The notes under the pieces are model-generated. The model saw only the letters and a program-made list of their open reading frames with translations. It searched no databases and was not told the origin of the DNA. Position numbers and translations under genes: made by a program. Below are positions 23,240 to 34,181 of a stretch of 36,107 nt of DNA, one piece after another. The DNA comes from Sporodiniella umbellata (taxonomy: Eukaryota > Mucoromycota > Mucoromycetes > Mucorales > Rhizopodaceae), in NCBI GenBank assembly GCA_025677835.1, contig JAIXMR010000159.1:1-36107 (forward strand), written 5' to 3'. Positions within the stretch are counted from its first letter, which is position 1. Every line of letters begins with the position of its first letter.

Positions 23240-23962
23240 CTATTCTCTTATGTTTTTGTCAGTATACTGATTTTGGCTATAGCCGCTTTTTGCTTGTTTT
23301 TTTTTTTTTTTTTTACCAGAAAATGGATCCATCGCACCCCTTCCCTTTTTCCTGCTTGGTTCTGACTTTCTTTCATCTTCAGACGAGCTATCAACATCTA
23401 TTACTTCGCTCCTGTTTCTTTTGTGATTACTGGTTTCTTTGCTATCTGGATTGATAGCTGCTCTGATGAATCTACCAGCTGCCTCTTTATCTACTCGCAT
23501 ATCCGCTGTTTATCAAAGAATTAGTGTCGTATAAGACTGTAATAAAGTACTTACGTTTAGGCCCTTTTCCTTGGTAGACCTTCAGTTTTCTTATGTATTC
23601 TTGAACTCGTTGCTACAATGTACTTTTGGTGAGAGGCTTTTGCTTTTTTTTTTTATACCAATTCCCCCATTATGGCAAGCTTTTGAGGATCAGAGCCTTG
23701 AGTCTTTAGATAGACTTTTCAGCGAAAAAAAAAACTGACGGTCAAAAACAAAAACGTGTGTAAATAGTTTGTTCTTACTGTAGAATAGTGTGTTTAAGCT
23801 ATAGGATAAAAGTACTTGCAACTCATATTTTTCTGTCATTGTTAGCTTTGTGCTGATTTCGCTCATAGATTTTGAGAAAATAGGCTCCAAGTGCTTTTTC
23901 ACAACTTGCATTCTTAACTTCAAAGCATGAACAGCTTTTTTTGGTGGTTCATCAGTCGACAT
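23240..23962 (-). CDS. C1D/Rrp47-family nuclear exosome cofactor
   Basis: Four exons on the minus strand: 23962-23779, 23714-23659, 23612-23555 and 23505-23240, giving 187 aa. Family members (human C1D, yeast Rrp47/Lrp1, Sas10/C1D domain) bind the N-terminus of the 3'-5' exonuclease Rrp6 and RNA, aiding nuclear exosome processing of rRNA, snoRNA and snRNA. The Sas10/C1D helical domain covers about residues 5-95: the segment ELQVLLSYSLNTLFYIYLKT followed by QGSDPQ, then ELQRVQEYIRKLKVYQGKGP. KEAAGRFIRAAI is the usual conserved end motif. A Ser/Asp/Glu patch (DVDSSSEDERKSEPS) and a basic tail with Lys6 follow. The Lys6 is coded by A18. The extreme C-terminus is uncertain because the A18 begins at a GT (CTG-GTAAAA) that could be a donor. 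Confidence 0.85.
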
Positions 23963-25399
23963 TGCAATGAATTGACAATAGAAAGAAGGAGGAAAAAAAG
24001 TCCAAGTCGTTAAAATAAAGCAAGTCACCCACTTTAAAGCAAAATAACAACAATCTTTTTTCCATTAGCTATCAGTTAAAACAGTATATCCAAAGTGTCT
24101 GTATCTACGATTCAGGTTATATATAACATAAGCGGGATCACTTTATTGATTAAATTAAGTTAGTTTATACAGTGTCTGGGATTTCAGTTTCTGAGGAATC
24201 TACAAGAAAGTGAGTGTATTGTACTAAGCTGTCAAGGTTGCATATCTGATCAAAAACACCCATTTACTTCTTTGCCTTTTTCACATCGTTTATCTATAGA
24301 CAGAACGGGTAACTTTGGTGCTTTTTTTTGTCTTCTATCTTGAGATAAGCCTAGCCACTAAAAAAAAAATATACAGTAGACACTATTGAATACTCAACGG
24401 AGCTTTTTTTTTCTTGCAAGACATCATCCAATTGGGATAGTGTTTCCAAAACCAATATTACATTCTACAGTACAAGTCATACAAAAATAACGGCATTAAT
24501 TTTAGAAACGCTGTACAGTACTGAGTAACGGGACGTAGGACTTATTTCGTAAAAGTAACATCATGTTTGATAAAAGCTATAATCATACCTCATAGTTGGA
24601 ACGATGGCCCTTTACACCAATGGTCCAATATAGGGCGTTAAGTAGCAAGTATAGTAACTGCAAATGGTAAGTCCGATTTAACTATTCACCCTATGTATTA
24701 CTTGACTATACTCATATTAAATGTGCCAGTTAAAAGCCTCAGCTTCAAGCTTTAGTTTTACAGCTGAAAAGTAAAGTCTTATTTTTGTAGTATAGTATGA
24801 AGAATAGTTAACACTGCCTTCACCACCTTTATTGAAAGATTTCAGTACCTACACCCTACTATATGAAGCTTTAAATCGCAAAATTTAAGCCAATAGAGAA
24901 AAAAGATCTTTCAAATTCGAACTGATTATCTATAGTCAAGCATATGTCATACATGAGGTTTTTGCTAGAAGTACTGTATGTCTATTGTAAACAACACAAA
25001 GCGTGTTGTCTTTCTAAAGGGGCCCTGTTATACCTAAGCCATCTGGCACCTTAAAGTGTGTGGGTGATATGACTGAACAATACTTGCTTTATGATTATAT
25101 ACATACACTTGATATGACTAGTTGCTGGCCTTAGTGCTTCAAAAGGAAATATTCAAAAGCCTCAACAAACTAAGCGCTTTAATTTTCAAATATAGAGTTT
25201 ATAAGGATCGTCTTATGAGACCAGACTCTGCCATATCTCTTTTAGTTTTTCTTTTGTTTGACTTTTTGCCAGTTGTAATAATCTACAAAGATCTTCCATA
25301 AGTGTTCGGCCCGGACTTTTAAAGTCTATGATTCGCTTCAATATACAGCAAAATGACACTGCCACTGCAAAAGTTTCCTCCTTTTTGCATTAAATAAGA
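23963..25399. promoter_or_regulatory. Divergent intergenic region C1D / RPS15
   Basis: No protein-like frame is present across about 1.4 kb. It should hold the C1D promoter on the left and the ribosomal protein promoter on the right. An ATG followed by a perfect donor (ATG|GTAAGT at 24664-24672) is an alternative first exon for RPS15. No tRNA or snoRNA was recognised. Confidence 0.5.
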
Positions 25400-26207
25400 A
25401 TGGTAATCCTAACACGATAAACATCCATCCAAAAAGAAGAGAGGCCACAGCACGCATAGAGAACAAGAAATCTTATAAATGGATAAACAGTCATTTACAA
25501 AAACCGTTCATATATACACAATAACTGCACCTACATTACAGACTAATCCGTTTGCTACCATCTTGTGAAAATGCCGATTCGCCCATACATGCATGCAGCT
25601 ACAAACGACTCTTATACCAACACAAAATGAAAACTTTAGCAATTAATGCGACAGGATGTTCCGCCTCTCTTCTTTTTCCGCGTTGGATTATTTAAATCAA
25701 CTTGTTTCTTAACTCGCGTTTAATAGGCTGACGCTCAGAGCTCCAGAAAGAGAACTTTCCGTAAGTTTACTTACCGTGGTGTTGAACTCGATCAACTTTT
25801 GGATTTGTCCTCTGAACAAGTAAGATATATGTTGTTGAGAAGACAGGATATTTATTTTAGTTCAGTTCATGGAGCTCGTTCACTGTCGTGCTCGTAGAAG
25901 ATTCCAACGCGGACTTAAGCGCAAGCCTATGGGCCTCATTAAGAAACTCCGTGTTGCTAAGAAAAACGCAGTTTCTGGCGAAAGACCCGAAACTGTTAAG
26001 ACCCACCTTCGTGATATGATCATCGTTCCTGAAATGATTGGCTCTGTTGTTGGTGTTTATAACGGTAAAAGTTTCACTCAAGTTGAAATTAAACCTGAAA
26101 TGACCGGCCATTATCTTGGTGAGTTCTCCATCACCTACAAGCCTGTTAAGCACGGTCGCCCCGGTATTGGTGCTACCTCTTCCTCCAAGTTTGTTCCCCT
26201 TAAATAA
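25400..26207 (+). CDS. RPS15: 40S ribosomal protein uS19 (RPS15)
   Basis: Exons 25727-25819 and 25866-26207 are clear. The first exon probably holds only the ATG, placed here at 25400-25402 with a 324-bp intron to 25726. This yields 145 aa starting [20 protein letters not shown], right for the family. uS19 sits on the head of the small subunit near the decoding site and is needed for pre-40S maturation and export. Motifs include the conserved [37 protein letters not shown], then [19 protein letters not shown], and the terminal PLK. Acceptor TTCAG at 25861-25865 was chosen over the TTTAG five bases earlier because only it keeps the frame. Uncertainty is confined to the start: ATG|GTAAGT at 24664 is a better donor but would need a 1060-bp intron. 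Confidence 0.9.
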
Positions 26208-26208
26208 A
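26203..26208 (+). terminator. AATAAA overlapping the RPS15 stop
   Basis: AATAAA overlaps the stop codon TAA. It may act as a polyadenylation signal with a short 3' UTR, though a downstream element could be used. Confidence 0.25.
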
Positions 26209-26505
26209 CAAATCACGAATCTGTGTATATGTGTGTGTATACGCGTTTGTGAAATTTGTGTGATTGTGTAAATTTCATAATTTTTAAACTGTCGAGAAAA
26301 AAGCTCGATGCCTGTGTAAAACCTAAGCGCCATCCGCATCTTTCATGATTAGGATTCTGCAACAAATTACCCGAGATCGAGAAGGCAGTAAATTGTGATA
26401 AAATATTCCCTTTGCAGGATTTCAAATTATACTAAACATTATTACTCTTAAATATGAATCTTTTGTACTATATACGTGCTTTTTTTTAATTTTTTGTTTT
26501 TCTAT

Positions 26506-28393
26506 ATGTCAGCATATATCATTTCTAGAAGACGGTGGAGAAAAGGTCCAAAAAGCAACATAATCATCCCCTCAAAAAGACATGCGGAGGACAGCATATT
26601 TTATAACGGTTCAGGGTCTACTGCGTCAGGGCACTCGCCATCTTCTCTTAAACAACTCTTTCCTTCTATGTCTGTTTTCGATCTAGGTGGCCCTCAACCT
26701 ACCAATTCGCCTACTGACCCACCGCCACAGTTTGCAGCTAACCAGGAGCCCAATAGATTCAAGAAACAGATAAAAAAACTTCGTAAAAAAAACATACAAG
26801 AAGCATATCCTTCTGCATTTGAAACATATCTCTTTGACGATCTTCAGCCGGGGACCACCGCCTATGGAATTCGCCCTGTTCGCCTTTTACTTGAGAGACT
26901 CCAAGCATGGCATTTGCTCTCCCAACGTCTGTTACAGCATTTTGAATTAGTGGCTAGTGTAGAAACCCATGTTGCTAAACAATACCGGAAACTTGAGCAA
27001 GTTATGATATTTCCAACACCAAGTGACGGACCGCAATTACACTACCGACACCACTTAACGCAATTGGGTGACCAGAAGAATTTTTATCGGGATCAACAGC
27101 TTCTTCAGTGCCACTTTTCTTTTACAGGAGGTATTCGCTCAGTATGTGATGCATGGCAAGCATATCATATCGATTCAGCCAGCGACCACGCTGCTCTTGC
27201 TACATTTTTAAGAAACAAAGCATTATCAACACTATCTAATATAAAGCAAGAACTTAAATGGATGATTAAGTCGATAGGTTCTGACGATCGTCTATCGCTC
27301 ACACCCCTTACTATACTTAAGCGAGAGGCCTCCAAACGTCTCAAACGGTTAGACAAACAATTAAATTTTTTTGACAAGCACCCGTTCTATGGTTACTCTA
27401 AAAAGGATCCTTGGTTGATGAATGCATGTAAATACAATTAGGAGACACTACTATTTTGCTTTGCTTATTAACTAATTTTATATAGCTGTGGTCAAGCAGA
27501 TGATAAAAGTATATTGTCAGGAAAACATTGTTCATGAAACGGTCCTTCGATTACAAAAAGAAATCCTTGTTTCAGAAGAGCAATTGGTAGAACAATTTAG
27601 ACACCTCTGTCAACATATCTATACTCTACGCGAGCAATCTAATTTGGGTACAGATCGCGGTCTTGAGGGTATCATCAGTACCTTTAACCAAATTAAAATG
27701 GACAGCGATTGGGTCAATTTTTGTCAAGGGCATAGCGACCATCTTATTTCCGAAAAAGCAGCCTATAGACACCCAGACGCACTCCAGTATCCAAATCATA
27801 CACACAGCCTGCTTCAGCCTGTATTTGCTTCCCGTATGGAGCGTCGCTCTACACTGTTACAACGATGGAGTGAATATATGTATGTACTTACCCCTGCGGG
27901 GTTTTTGCATGAATACCGGGACGCTAAAAACTATCCAGCCAAACCAGACAGAACCATATTCGTACCTCATTATAAGATATCTACACTATCAACCAACCTA
28001 CATCACAGTCTCATTTTTGAGCTACAGCCCCACGCAGCGTCAAGAAATATTCTCAATGGGCACGCCATGCCCAGAAACAAAACAAAGACGCGATGGGGAT
28101 TGAAAGATAGATTCACATGGACTTTGAGAGCCAAATCGGCAACGGAAATGGAAAGGTGGCTGACTGATCTTACGAGCGCTTCAGAAAGATATCAATCTCT
28201 GCCTTGTATAGAACATCCGGAGGGAGAGTCGACTATAGCCGCCGCTAATAGCGATCCTGTATCTAGTGATGGTCTAACAGATGAAGAAGCAACGGAGGAA
28301 TCAACTGGCGAAAGCTCTGCCCAAATTCAAGAGGCTGTAATCGAAGAGTCCATCCAAATAGATGAGCTTTCTCGTACAGAACCAATTGAATAA
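26506..28393 (+). CDS. Slm1/Slm2-like PH-domain protein (PtdIns(4,5)P2 / TORC2 effector family)
   Basis: Two exons, 26506-27427 and 27486-28393, give 609 aa. The first ATG (26506) was chosen; the open frame upstream begins at GTG. Yeast Slm1/2 bind PtdIns(4,5)P2 at eisosomes and the plasma membrane and are TORC2-Ypk1 adaptors controlling actin and sphingolipid synthesis. Residues about 115-370 form a long helical region (RPVRLLLERLQAWHLLSQRL, HFELVASVETHVAKQYRKLE) resembling the F-BAR-like part of Slm proteins. Residues about 425-547 form a PH domain with TLLQRWSEYMYVLTPAGFLH at its start and TWTLRAKSATEMERWLTDL as its final strand and helix. The N-terminus is basic and Ser/Pro-rich; the C-terminus is a Glu/Ser/Thr-rich acidic tail. 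The domain order is supported; function is by family only. Confidence 0.8.
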
Positions 28394-28908
28394 ATTTTCG
28401 AAAAAAATTCAAAAATTGTACCTGTATTTACTACAGAGGCTAAACTACTCATTCATACACTCGAGCTTTTTTATTATTTATTTATTTTGCAAGAAGCCCA
28501 AAGGAAACTAATAAAAAAGTTTTTATTCTGACCTTTTTTCTTCCTCATTTTAAAAAAAACTCTTAAGTTGTCGTTAGCTAAACAGCTTTTTAGCTACTTA
28601 AAGCCCATTTTTTCTATAGAAATTTGTTTAGTTATTCAACTGGAGAATCTCAAATTCCATACTAGGCAGCCCATACTTATCATAGGCTTCTCTTGCAGCA
28701 ATTAGACTCAAAAAAGAGGCTGGTAATATATGGATAGACTTCAACGTTTTTATTTCCATATATAAGCTTAGTTCTGCCAAGATTTTTTAGGCTAGTAGTT
28801 AAGCACTATTTACGATAGTTCTGATCTTCCTTCAAAATTACTGAGGAATTTAGTTAGAAAAAGAGAATATCTATACAAGGGCTCTTTTACGTAGACCTGG
28901 TCAATTAT
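28394..28908. other. Noncoding flank left of the inverted repeat
   Basis: AT-rich DNA downstream of the Slm-like gene. No open frame of note and no recognised RNA gene. Confidence 0.5.
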
Positions 28909-29151
28909 TTAGCAGTCAAAGCCAATTCGGTTCAATCAAACGCTTTTGCTCATAAAAGCATTCCAAAGATTACATGTAATGCTCCCACGGGCCTCTTTGC
29001 ATAAAGGTACTTGGTTTGCTATTACTGATCAATTACAATATCTGTGCAATGCAAGTACCTGTAGAGAAAGAGGGAGTTGAAGTATTATCAGTGTGTGTAT
29101 CGATAGGGGAAGACGCAATGTTAGGCCACAATATATTAAGCTGAATATAGT
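28909..29151 (+). repeat. Left arm of a 243-bp inverted repeat
   Basis: This segment is the reverse complement of 31372-31614 over 243 bases without gaps and with two mismatches (28914 against 31609, 29115 against 31408), about 99% identity. The outer tip reads TTAGC and similarity stops there. The inner end reads GAATATAGT. The minus-strand frame inside (about 36 shared codons before a stop) has no recognisable motif. Confidence 0.95.
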
Positions 29152-31371
29152 TCCAAAAAGTAAAGAGGTGAGCAATAAAAAAGCAAGAAAGGCGCTTGGC
29201 AACCAAGATGCCATTAAATTGTGTTATAAGCATAGCAAAAATCCAATTCTAGTTTTTTTTTTTTTTTGAAAACGTGATCTTAATTTTCTTCTACCTAAGG
29301 CAAATACCAATTGAAAGCCGAATGATTTATTCGAAAAGCCCTTTTAACCACAGCTTTGTTTTTGTAATGAATATGCAACTTAGTGCTCCCCTTGTGAAAC
29401 ATATATATACAATTGTCTACTTATGACAAATCCTATCTATATGGACGCTGTATGGCAGCTTACTACCAGTTATAATGGCGGCAGCTATGAGGCAAAGTTA
29501 GACGATGTATAAATTTTTTTTTTTGCTGGTTTTCTTTCTAGACGAGTACTGTAAGAGTACAAAAAGCAACCCTTAGATTTAAGAATCTGTCAACGTTGCC
29601 AAGCATTAATTTACAGTAATTGATATTTGTTTTTAGTTCACGATGCTTGATTTCAATGAAATGAGCATGTAGATAAAACATAGCTACTACCTATATCTTG
29701 ATAAACAAAACAAGATCTTTGCCACCGCCAAAAGTAAGATACCAGCCCTCAAAGCTCTAGAAATAGTGAGGTTACTTTATTTCGAGTGAATTGATAGTGT
29801 CGATCATTTATTGAGCATGGTGTTCATTAAAGTGCAATGCATAGTATCCATTTTCTAACTGATGTCACTCACGTCAAAAACACATTGTCGACCTTCATCT
29901 CTCTAAATACAGACACACTCTTTGTTTAAGTTTTAAAATACAACAGTTGCTTTTTGACTATTTTTTGCTGCCGGTATACTTGATATAAAAAGAAGGGTTG
30001 AAATACTGCGCGCTGTTAGATACAAAATGGTAGTTTTATCTCTAAAACTTTCAACATTTATAATGACAGTCTGGTTGCACTCCAGGAGCCCCCTGAAAAG
30101 CGATCTAAAATTTAGAAGTAACTTAAGCTTATAGATGGCAAAGCCTGCACCTTAGATGTAACACATTCAAATCTGTAGCAGGTTATACTATTTCAAGCTT
30201 TCTTGCCATTCATTTGCGATTAAAAGTTACTAAAAACATAAACCTGGCTGTTTTCGCTCAAAATACAATACGTATAAGCACAAATATGTGTGAAAAAAGG
30301 AGAGAAAGGGTAATTATTGAAACTTTATTAAAAATGAAATGAAAATAGATATAGTAACTATCTTAAAACTAAATTAGATACAACCGCTTGATAAAATTCA
30401 GCAAATTTCATGTCATAGTACAAGCACTATATATTATGTAACAAATATTAAGAGTACAAAAGGAGAAAAGGTAGTAAAAAATAAACCAATTTAAGGAGTG
30501 GAGAGGTTCATAGCAGGTACTTTAAAGGCATCTATTAAATGTCAATTTTAGGTCGTTTTTGTTCTTGTTTCTCTTATATTAGTATTACTACTACGAATAA
30601 CAAAGAATGGTAAAAAAAACAGCGTACGAAACAGAAACCAAAAAGGGCAAAAAGCTAAACATAAATAAAAGAGCGAATACCATCAAACAAGCAACACATT
30701 CCATTTAAACATCTATATAGATGAAGGCAAAAAAAAAGACCGCTAGATATACTAACTTTTGATAAGAAAGGACGAAGTATAGAGCTATAGTGACCTTCAT
30801 TTTTTATGATAGACTTCTATTTATATCAACAACTGATGCCATGTATATTTTTGTTTATTCATTTTGTATGACACATAGTCTACCTGAATGGCACGTAATT
30901 CCATAGTTCACATAAGGACGTTATACCAACGGTAGTTGCAATGACGAAGCTCAGGTTGCAAGGAAAGAATGAAAGCAATACGCTGGCCATTTATATCTTG
31001 CAGAGAGCTCCTATATTTCGCAGTTCAGAGCGTATTTGAACCGGGTTTATTTAGAAAAAGTCAACATTGCTGGTTACTGCTTCAACTCATCCTCTCGTTG
31101 CTTGATAATATCTTAATATGACCACTTCAATCTTATTTTCAGATCAACTGCGAGAAAAAAGCTAATACAGTGTGACCTCTTCGTAACGTCTTGTAGGATG
31201 TCACATAGCACTTCTTGTAACACAGATGAAACATAAACACTTTTTTTGCTATAATAGGAATCAGTTGTATTGCCTTGTCTACTCTACCCTTTCCCGTTTG
31301 CGATGTTCGCGCCTCATTGCAACGTTTTTTTATTTTATTTCTGCTTTATCTTATCTTTTTTTTTTGGCAAT
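29152..31371. other. Interior of the inverted repeat, noncoding
   Basis: About 2.2 kb of AT-rich DNA with no protein-like frame on either strand and no recognised RNA gene. Scattered A/T runs (for example near 29250 and 29515) occur. It could be a non-transcribed spacer, the body of a non-autonomous element, or the loop of a long hairpin transcript. Confidence 0.55.
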
Positions 31372-31614
31372 ACTATATTCAGCTTAATATATTGTGGCCT
31401 AACATTGTGTCTTCCCCTATCGATACACACACTGATAATACTTCAACTCCCTCTTTCTCTACAGGTACTTGCATTGCACAGATATTGTAATTGATCAGTA
31501 ATAGCAAACCAAGTACCTTTATGCAAAGAGGCCCGTGGGAGCATTACATGTAATCTTTGGAATGCTTTTATGAGCAAAAGCGTTTGATTGAACCGAATTG
31601 GCTTTGACCGCTAA
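31372..31614 (-). repeat. Right arm of the 243-bp inverted repeat
   Basis: Partner of 28909-29151 in opposite orientation, 241 of 243 bases matching. It ends about 190 bp upstream of the start codon of the next gene (31806), so it lies in or beside that gene's promoter. Confidence 0.95.
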
Positions 31615-31805
31615 GAAGCGAGTAATAAAGTTTCCTTTTTCGTGTCAAATCAATATCAAAAAAAGCAATAATTGTTTCTCCAAAGTCCGACCAAGAAATC
31701 GCCCAGACCTACAAGAAGCTGCAATTTGAAACTGAGCATTAGAAAGATATAAAAAAAGATTTTTTTTCTTATTTTAATTTTATTCTCTTTTTTTTATATA
31801 TATAT

Positions 31806-33033
31806 ATGTCCTCCAACAAAACTGCCGCCTCTACAAATAATAGGATATCAAGGATAAAAAGCTTTACAAGCTATCCTGCTGTAGCGCTACTTCTCATCAT
31901 ATTCTTTTTCGTATCGTCATTTAAAATTAAAGTTATTTACACAACTGCCTTAGCAGATAAAGGTATAGGAGGGATACAAAGAAAACGATTAACATTAAAA
32001 AAGATTGTATAGAACCCGCTACTACAAACGAGCCACTTGTTAAACATGTTACACAGGCATCATCTAAGCCCACCAGATATCCATTCACCATCATTACCGC
32101 ATCCAGTGCCAACCACCTTTGCTCTTTAGAAAACTTTTTGTATTCGCTCTACAACCTACGCTCAGAAGTAAAGGTAGAAGAGTTTCCCCGTATTGTAGTT
32201 TACAATATCGGTATGAACAGAACCCAACTACCAATTCTTAATCAATTTGTTGACACTGGTCTTGTCGATGATCTTGTCACTTTCGACTATTTTAAGTACC
32301 CTCGATTCTGGGATGTAGCCATCAGCGCTGGAGAGTATGCATGGAAAACGGGCATTGTGCATGAAGCGAGTAAAAAATACGTAGATGATGGCCCTTTAGT
32401 CTGGTTAGACGCTGGCAATATTGTCACACCAGAGTTTTTGTTAACAATTTCTGATGTTATTCGTGAGAGTGGCGGCTTTTGGTCTCCAAAATCTAGTAAG
32501 AGAATGAAAGATTGGACACACCCAGGTATGTACGATTACTTTGAAGCAAATCCTGAGAGCTACGCTCGAAACCCCAACTGTAATGGAGCTGCCATCGGCT
32601 TTGATCTTGACAATCAAGATGTTATTGAAAACGTCATTGAGCCTTGGTACAAATGTGGTCTGGATAAAGATTGTATCGCCCCTCCTGGCTCATCTCGCGC
32701 AAACCATAGACAAGACCAAGCCGCACTTACCTTTTTGGCTTATCGCGCAGGATTCAGCTGTAATAAAGCTCCAAACTTCTACAGTCTTCAAACACATAGA
32801 GATCATTCATGCCGCACTGAGCTTATGGCTTTAGATCTTCAAAACAAACTCAATCACCCTAGCTCTATAGGTAAGCTGTTCAAAAATAGCAAACAGCTTT
32901 GACTGACTTTGTATTAGACTATCCAAAGTGGTATGCTAGTAATACTCTACAATTATACCACCACCCCGAATGGAGGTACTCGGAAGACCAAGTACCTGAA
33001 CACCTTTCAAAAATGCTTAGCCCTCCAGAATAA
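31806..33033 (+). CDS. Type II membrane glycosyltransferase-like protein (DUF1647-like)
   Basis: Three exons, 31806-31962, 32013-32870 and 32918-33033, encode 376 aa. A short basic cytosolic N-terminus (to residue ~22) is followed by one membrane anchor (YPAVALLLIIFFFVSSF, ~23-39) and a lumenal domain, the topology of Golgi glycosyltransferases. The domain opens with PFTIITASSANHLCSLENFL, then RIVVYNIGMN and PLVWLDAGN (~182-188), whose Asp could play the part of a metal/nucleotide-sugar DXD-type site. Later come NPNCNGAAIGFDLD and HRQDQAALTFLAYRAGF. This pattern resembles DUF1647 and related GT-A-fold putative transferases. Donor and acceptor sugars are unknown. Several Cys in the second half suggest disulfides. 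The family is by resemblance only. Confidence 0.75.
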
Positions 33034-33064
33034 TGTCGTATTTTCTAGCCTTGTACAGTTTATA

Positions 33065-33070
33065 AATAAA
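33065..33070 (+). terminator. Probable polyadenylation signal of the glycosyltransferase-like gene
   Basis: AATAAA occurs 32 bases after the stop codon, ahead of the next gene's start at 33155, implying a very compact intergenic space (about 120 bp). Confidence 0.5.
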
Positions 33071-33154
33071 ATATAACTATTTTATTTATTTGTACTCAGC
33101 CTCATGCGCAGCCTTTTTTTTCTCTGCTTCTCTCTTAACGAAAAAAAAACCCTC

Positions 33155-34181
33155 ATGACAATTATTCGTAAGAGCTCAAGAATCTCCAAAAAAGAGGCAA
33201 TCAGTTACAAAGAAAAGATTCTGGCACCCAAAAAGTAACAGAGATAGTGCGCAGCAAAATGTATTTACGCTCCCCTCCTTTCTCCACTCTTAGAACAAAA
33301 ACAAAATACTATAAGCCCTCTTCAGCACCTAAACAAGAAATAGAAAACTTCAATGACACAACAAAAGTTCAAAGGGTCTCAAAAATTGTTGAGGAAACTC
33401 AGTATAGCATAGCAAGAAAATTTGAGCTTTCAGAAGCAGTAAAACATTTAAAAGAGTGTGATCCAAAACTAGGCAGCCACTTGACCGAAAAAGCTATAGC
33501 CAACTTTCAAGAACGATTAGAACGCGCTGATGGCGCAAATCCTTTTCGATCGCTTTCAAAAATGATCGTATATCAGCAAATCCATGGGAAAGCAGCTGCA
33601 TCTATTTATGCAAAGCTTTTAAAATTGTTTGATAGAGAAACCGACGATACATTTCCGACACCACTGGAAATGTTGGCAGTACCAAAAGAAAAACTAAGAA
33701 CCGCCGGACTGTCTGCTAGAAAGGTAACACTCTACCTTCGTATTTTTTTGTCTAAAAATTGAGATACAATATAGACAGAGTACATACTAGACCTTGCAGA
33801 TAAATTTAATACACACTACATTACCCCAGAAAGATTCCATACAATGTCAGATCAAGAAATATCAAAACAGCTTTGTGCTGTGAAAGGCATAGGACAAGTA
33901 AAGAAAAAAGCATACATACGAAAAATTGATACTTACTTTTGTTACAGTGGACTGCAGATATGTTTTTGATGTTTGATTTACACCATCCAGATGTGCTCCC
34001 CGTGGGGGATTTGGCTATTAGAAAAGGTGTCGCTAATCATTTCGGCCTTCAAAACGTCAAGAAGGCCAAAACATTTCCCACAGCTGAACAAATGGAAGAG
34101 TTAACGTTACTATGGAAACCGTACCGTTCCCTGGCGTCATGGCTACTGTGGAGAATATCAGACATCAAAGTAGCAGATTGA
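33155..34181 (+). CDS. MAG1: DNA-3-methyladenine glycosylase II (AlkA/Mag1, HhH-GPD family)
   Basis: Four exons, 33155-33234, 33294-33723, 33775-33897 and 33948-34181, encode 288 aa. It excises alkylated purines (3-methyladenine, 7-methylguanine) to start base excision repair in the nucleus. The core shows [20 protein letters not shown] (helical domain), then a GLSARK-type turn, the helix-hairpin-helix [17 protein letters not shown] with a 50-bp intron in the middle (after Gln), and [13 protein letters not shown] holding the catalytic Asp (Asp232). [12 protein letters not shown] is the usual C-terminal helix. The N-terminus is basic ([17 protein letters not shown]) and could be a nuclear signal. 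A shorter model starting at ATG 33259 in the large exon is also open, but the upstream exon joins in phase. Confidence 0.92.

Larger units (their letters stand above)
28909..31614. mobile_element. Candidate non-autonomous DNA transposon with 243-bp terminal inverted repeats
   Basis: Two nearly identical inverted arms bound a 2706-bp segment. The outer tips are T-TA-GC on the left and GC-TA-A on the right, compatible with a TA target duplication as in the Tc1/mariner superfamily. The TA lies within the matching sequence, though, so it cannot be separated from the repeat itself. The 2.2-kb interior has no open frame above about 60 codons and no transposase signature, so if it is a transposon it depends on an enzyme from elsewhere. 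A local inverted duplication unrelated to transposition is the main alternative. Confidence 0.45.

Noticed and set aside
25403..25726. Intron-hosted snoRNA in RPS15 intron 1
   Set aside because: No convincing C box (RTGATGA) with matching D box, and no H/ACA layout, was seen.
25857..26339. 160-codon minus-strand frame over RPS15
   Set aside because: It is antisense to the conserved uS19 coding sequence and resembles no known family; the plus strand is clearly the gene.
28920..28950. GGTTCAATC in the repeat arm as a tRNA B box
   Set aside because: The match to the B-box consensus breaks after nine bases, and no A box, acceptor stem or anticodon arm could be found at the right spacing.
29029..31494. 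Paired 60-75-codon frames in the two inverted arms as a shared protein
   Set aside because: Only about 36 codons are shared, the rest diverges outside the arms, and no motif is present. The identity follows from the DNA repeat.
31270..31494. Plus-strand frame starting at 31270 as a small hydrophobic protein
   Set aside because: It extends from unique DNA into the repeat arm, lacks an in-family match and has no splice or promoter support.
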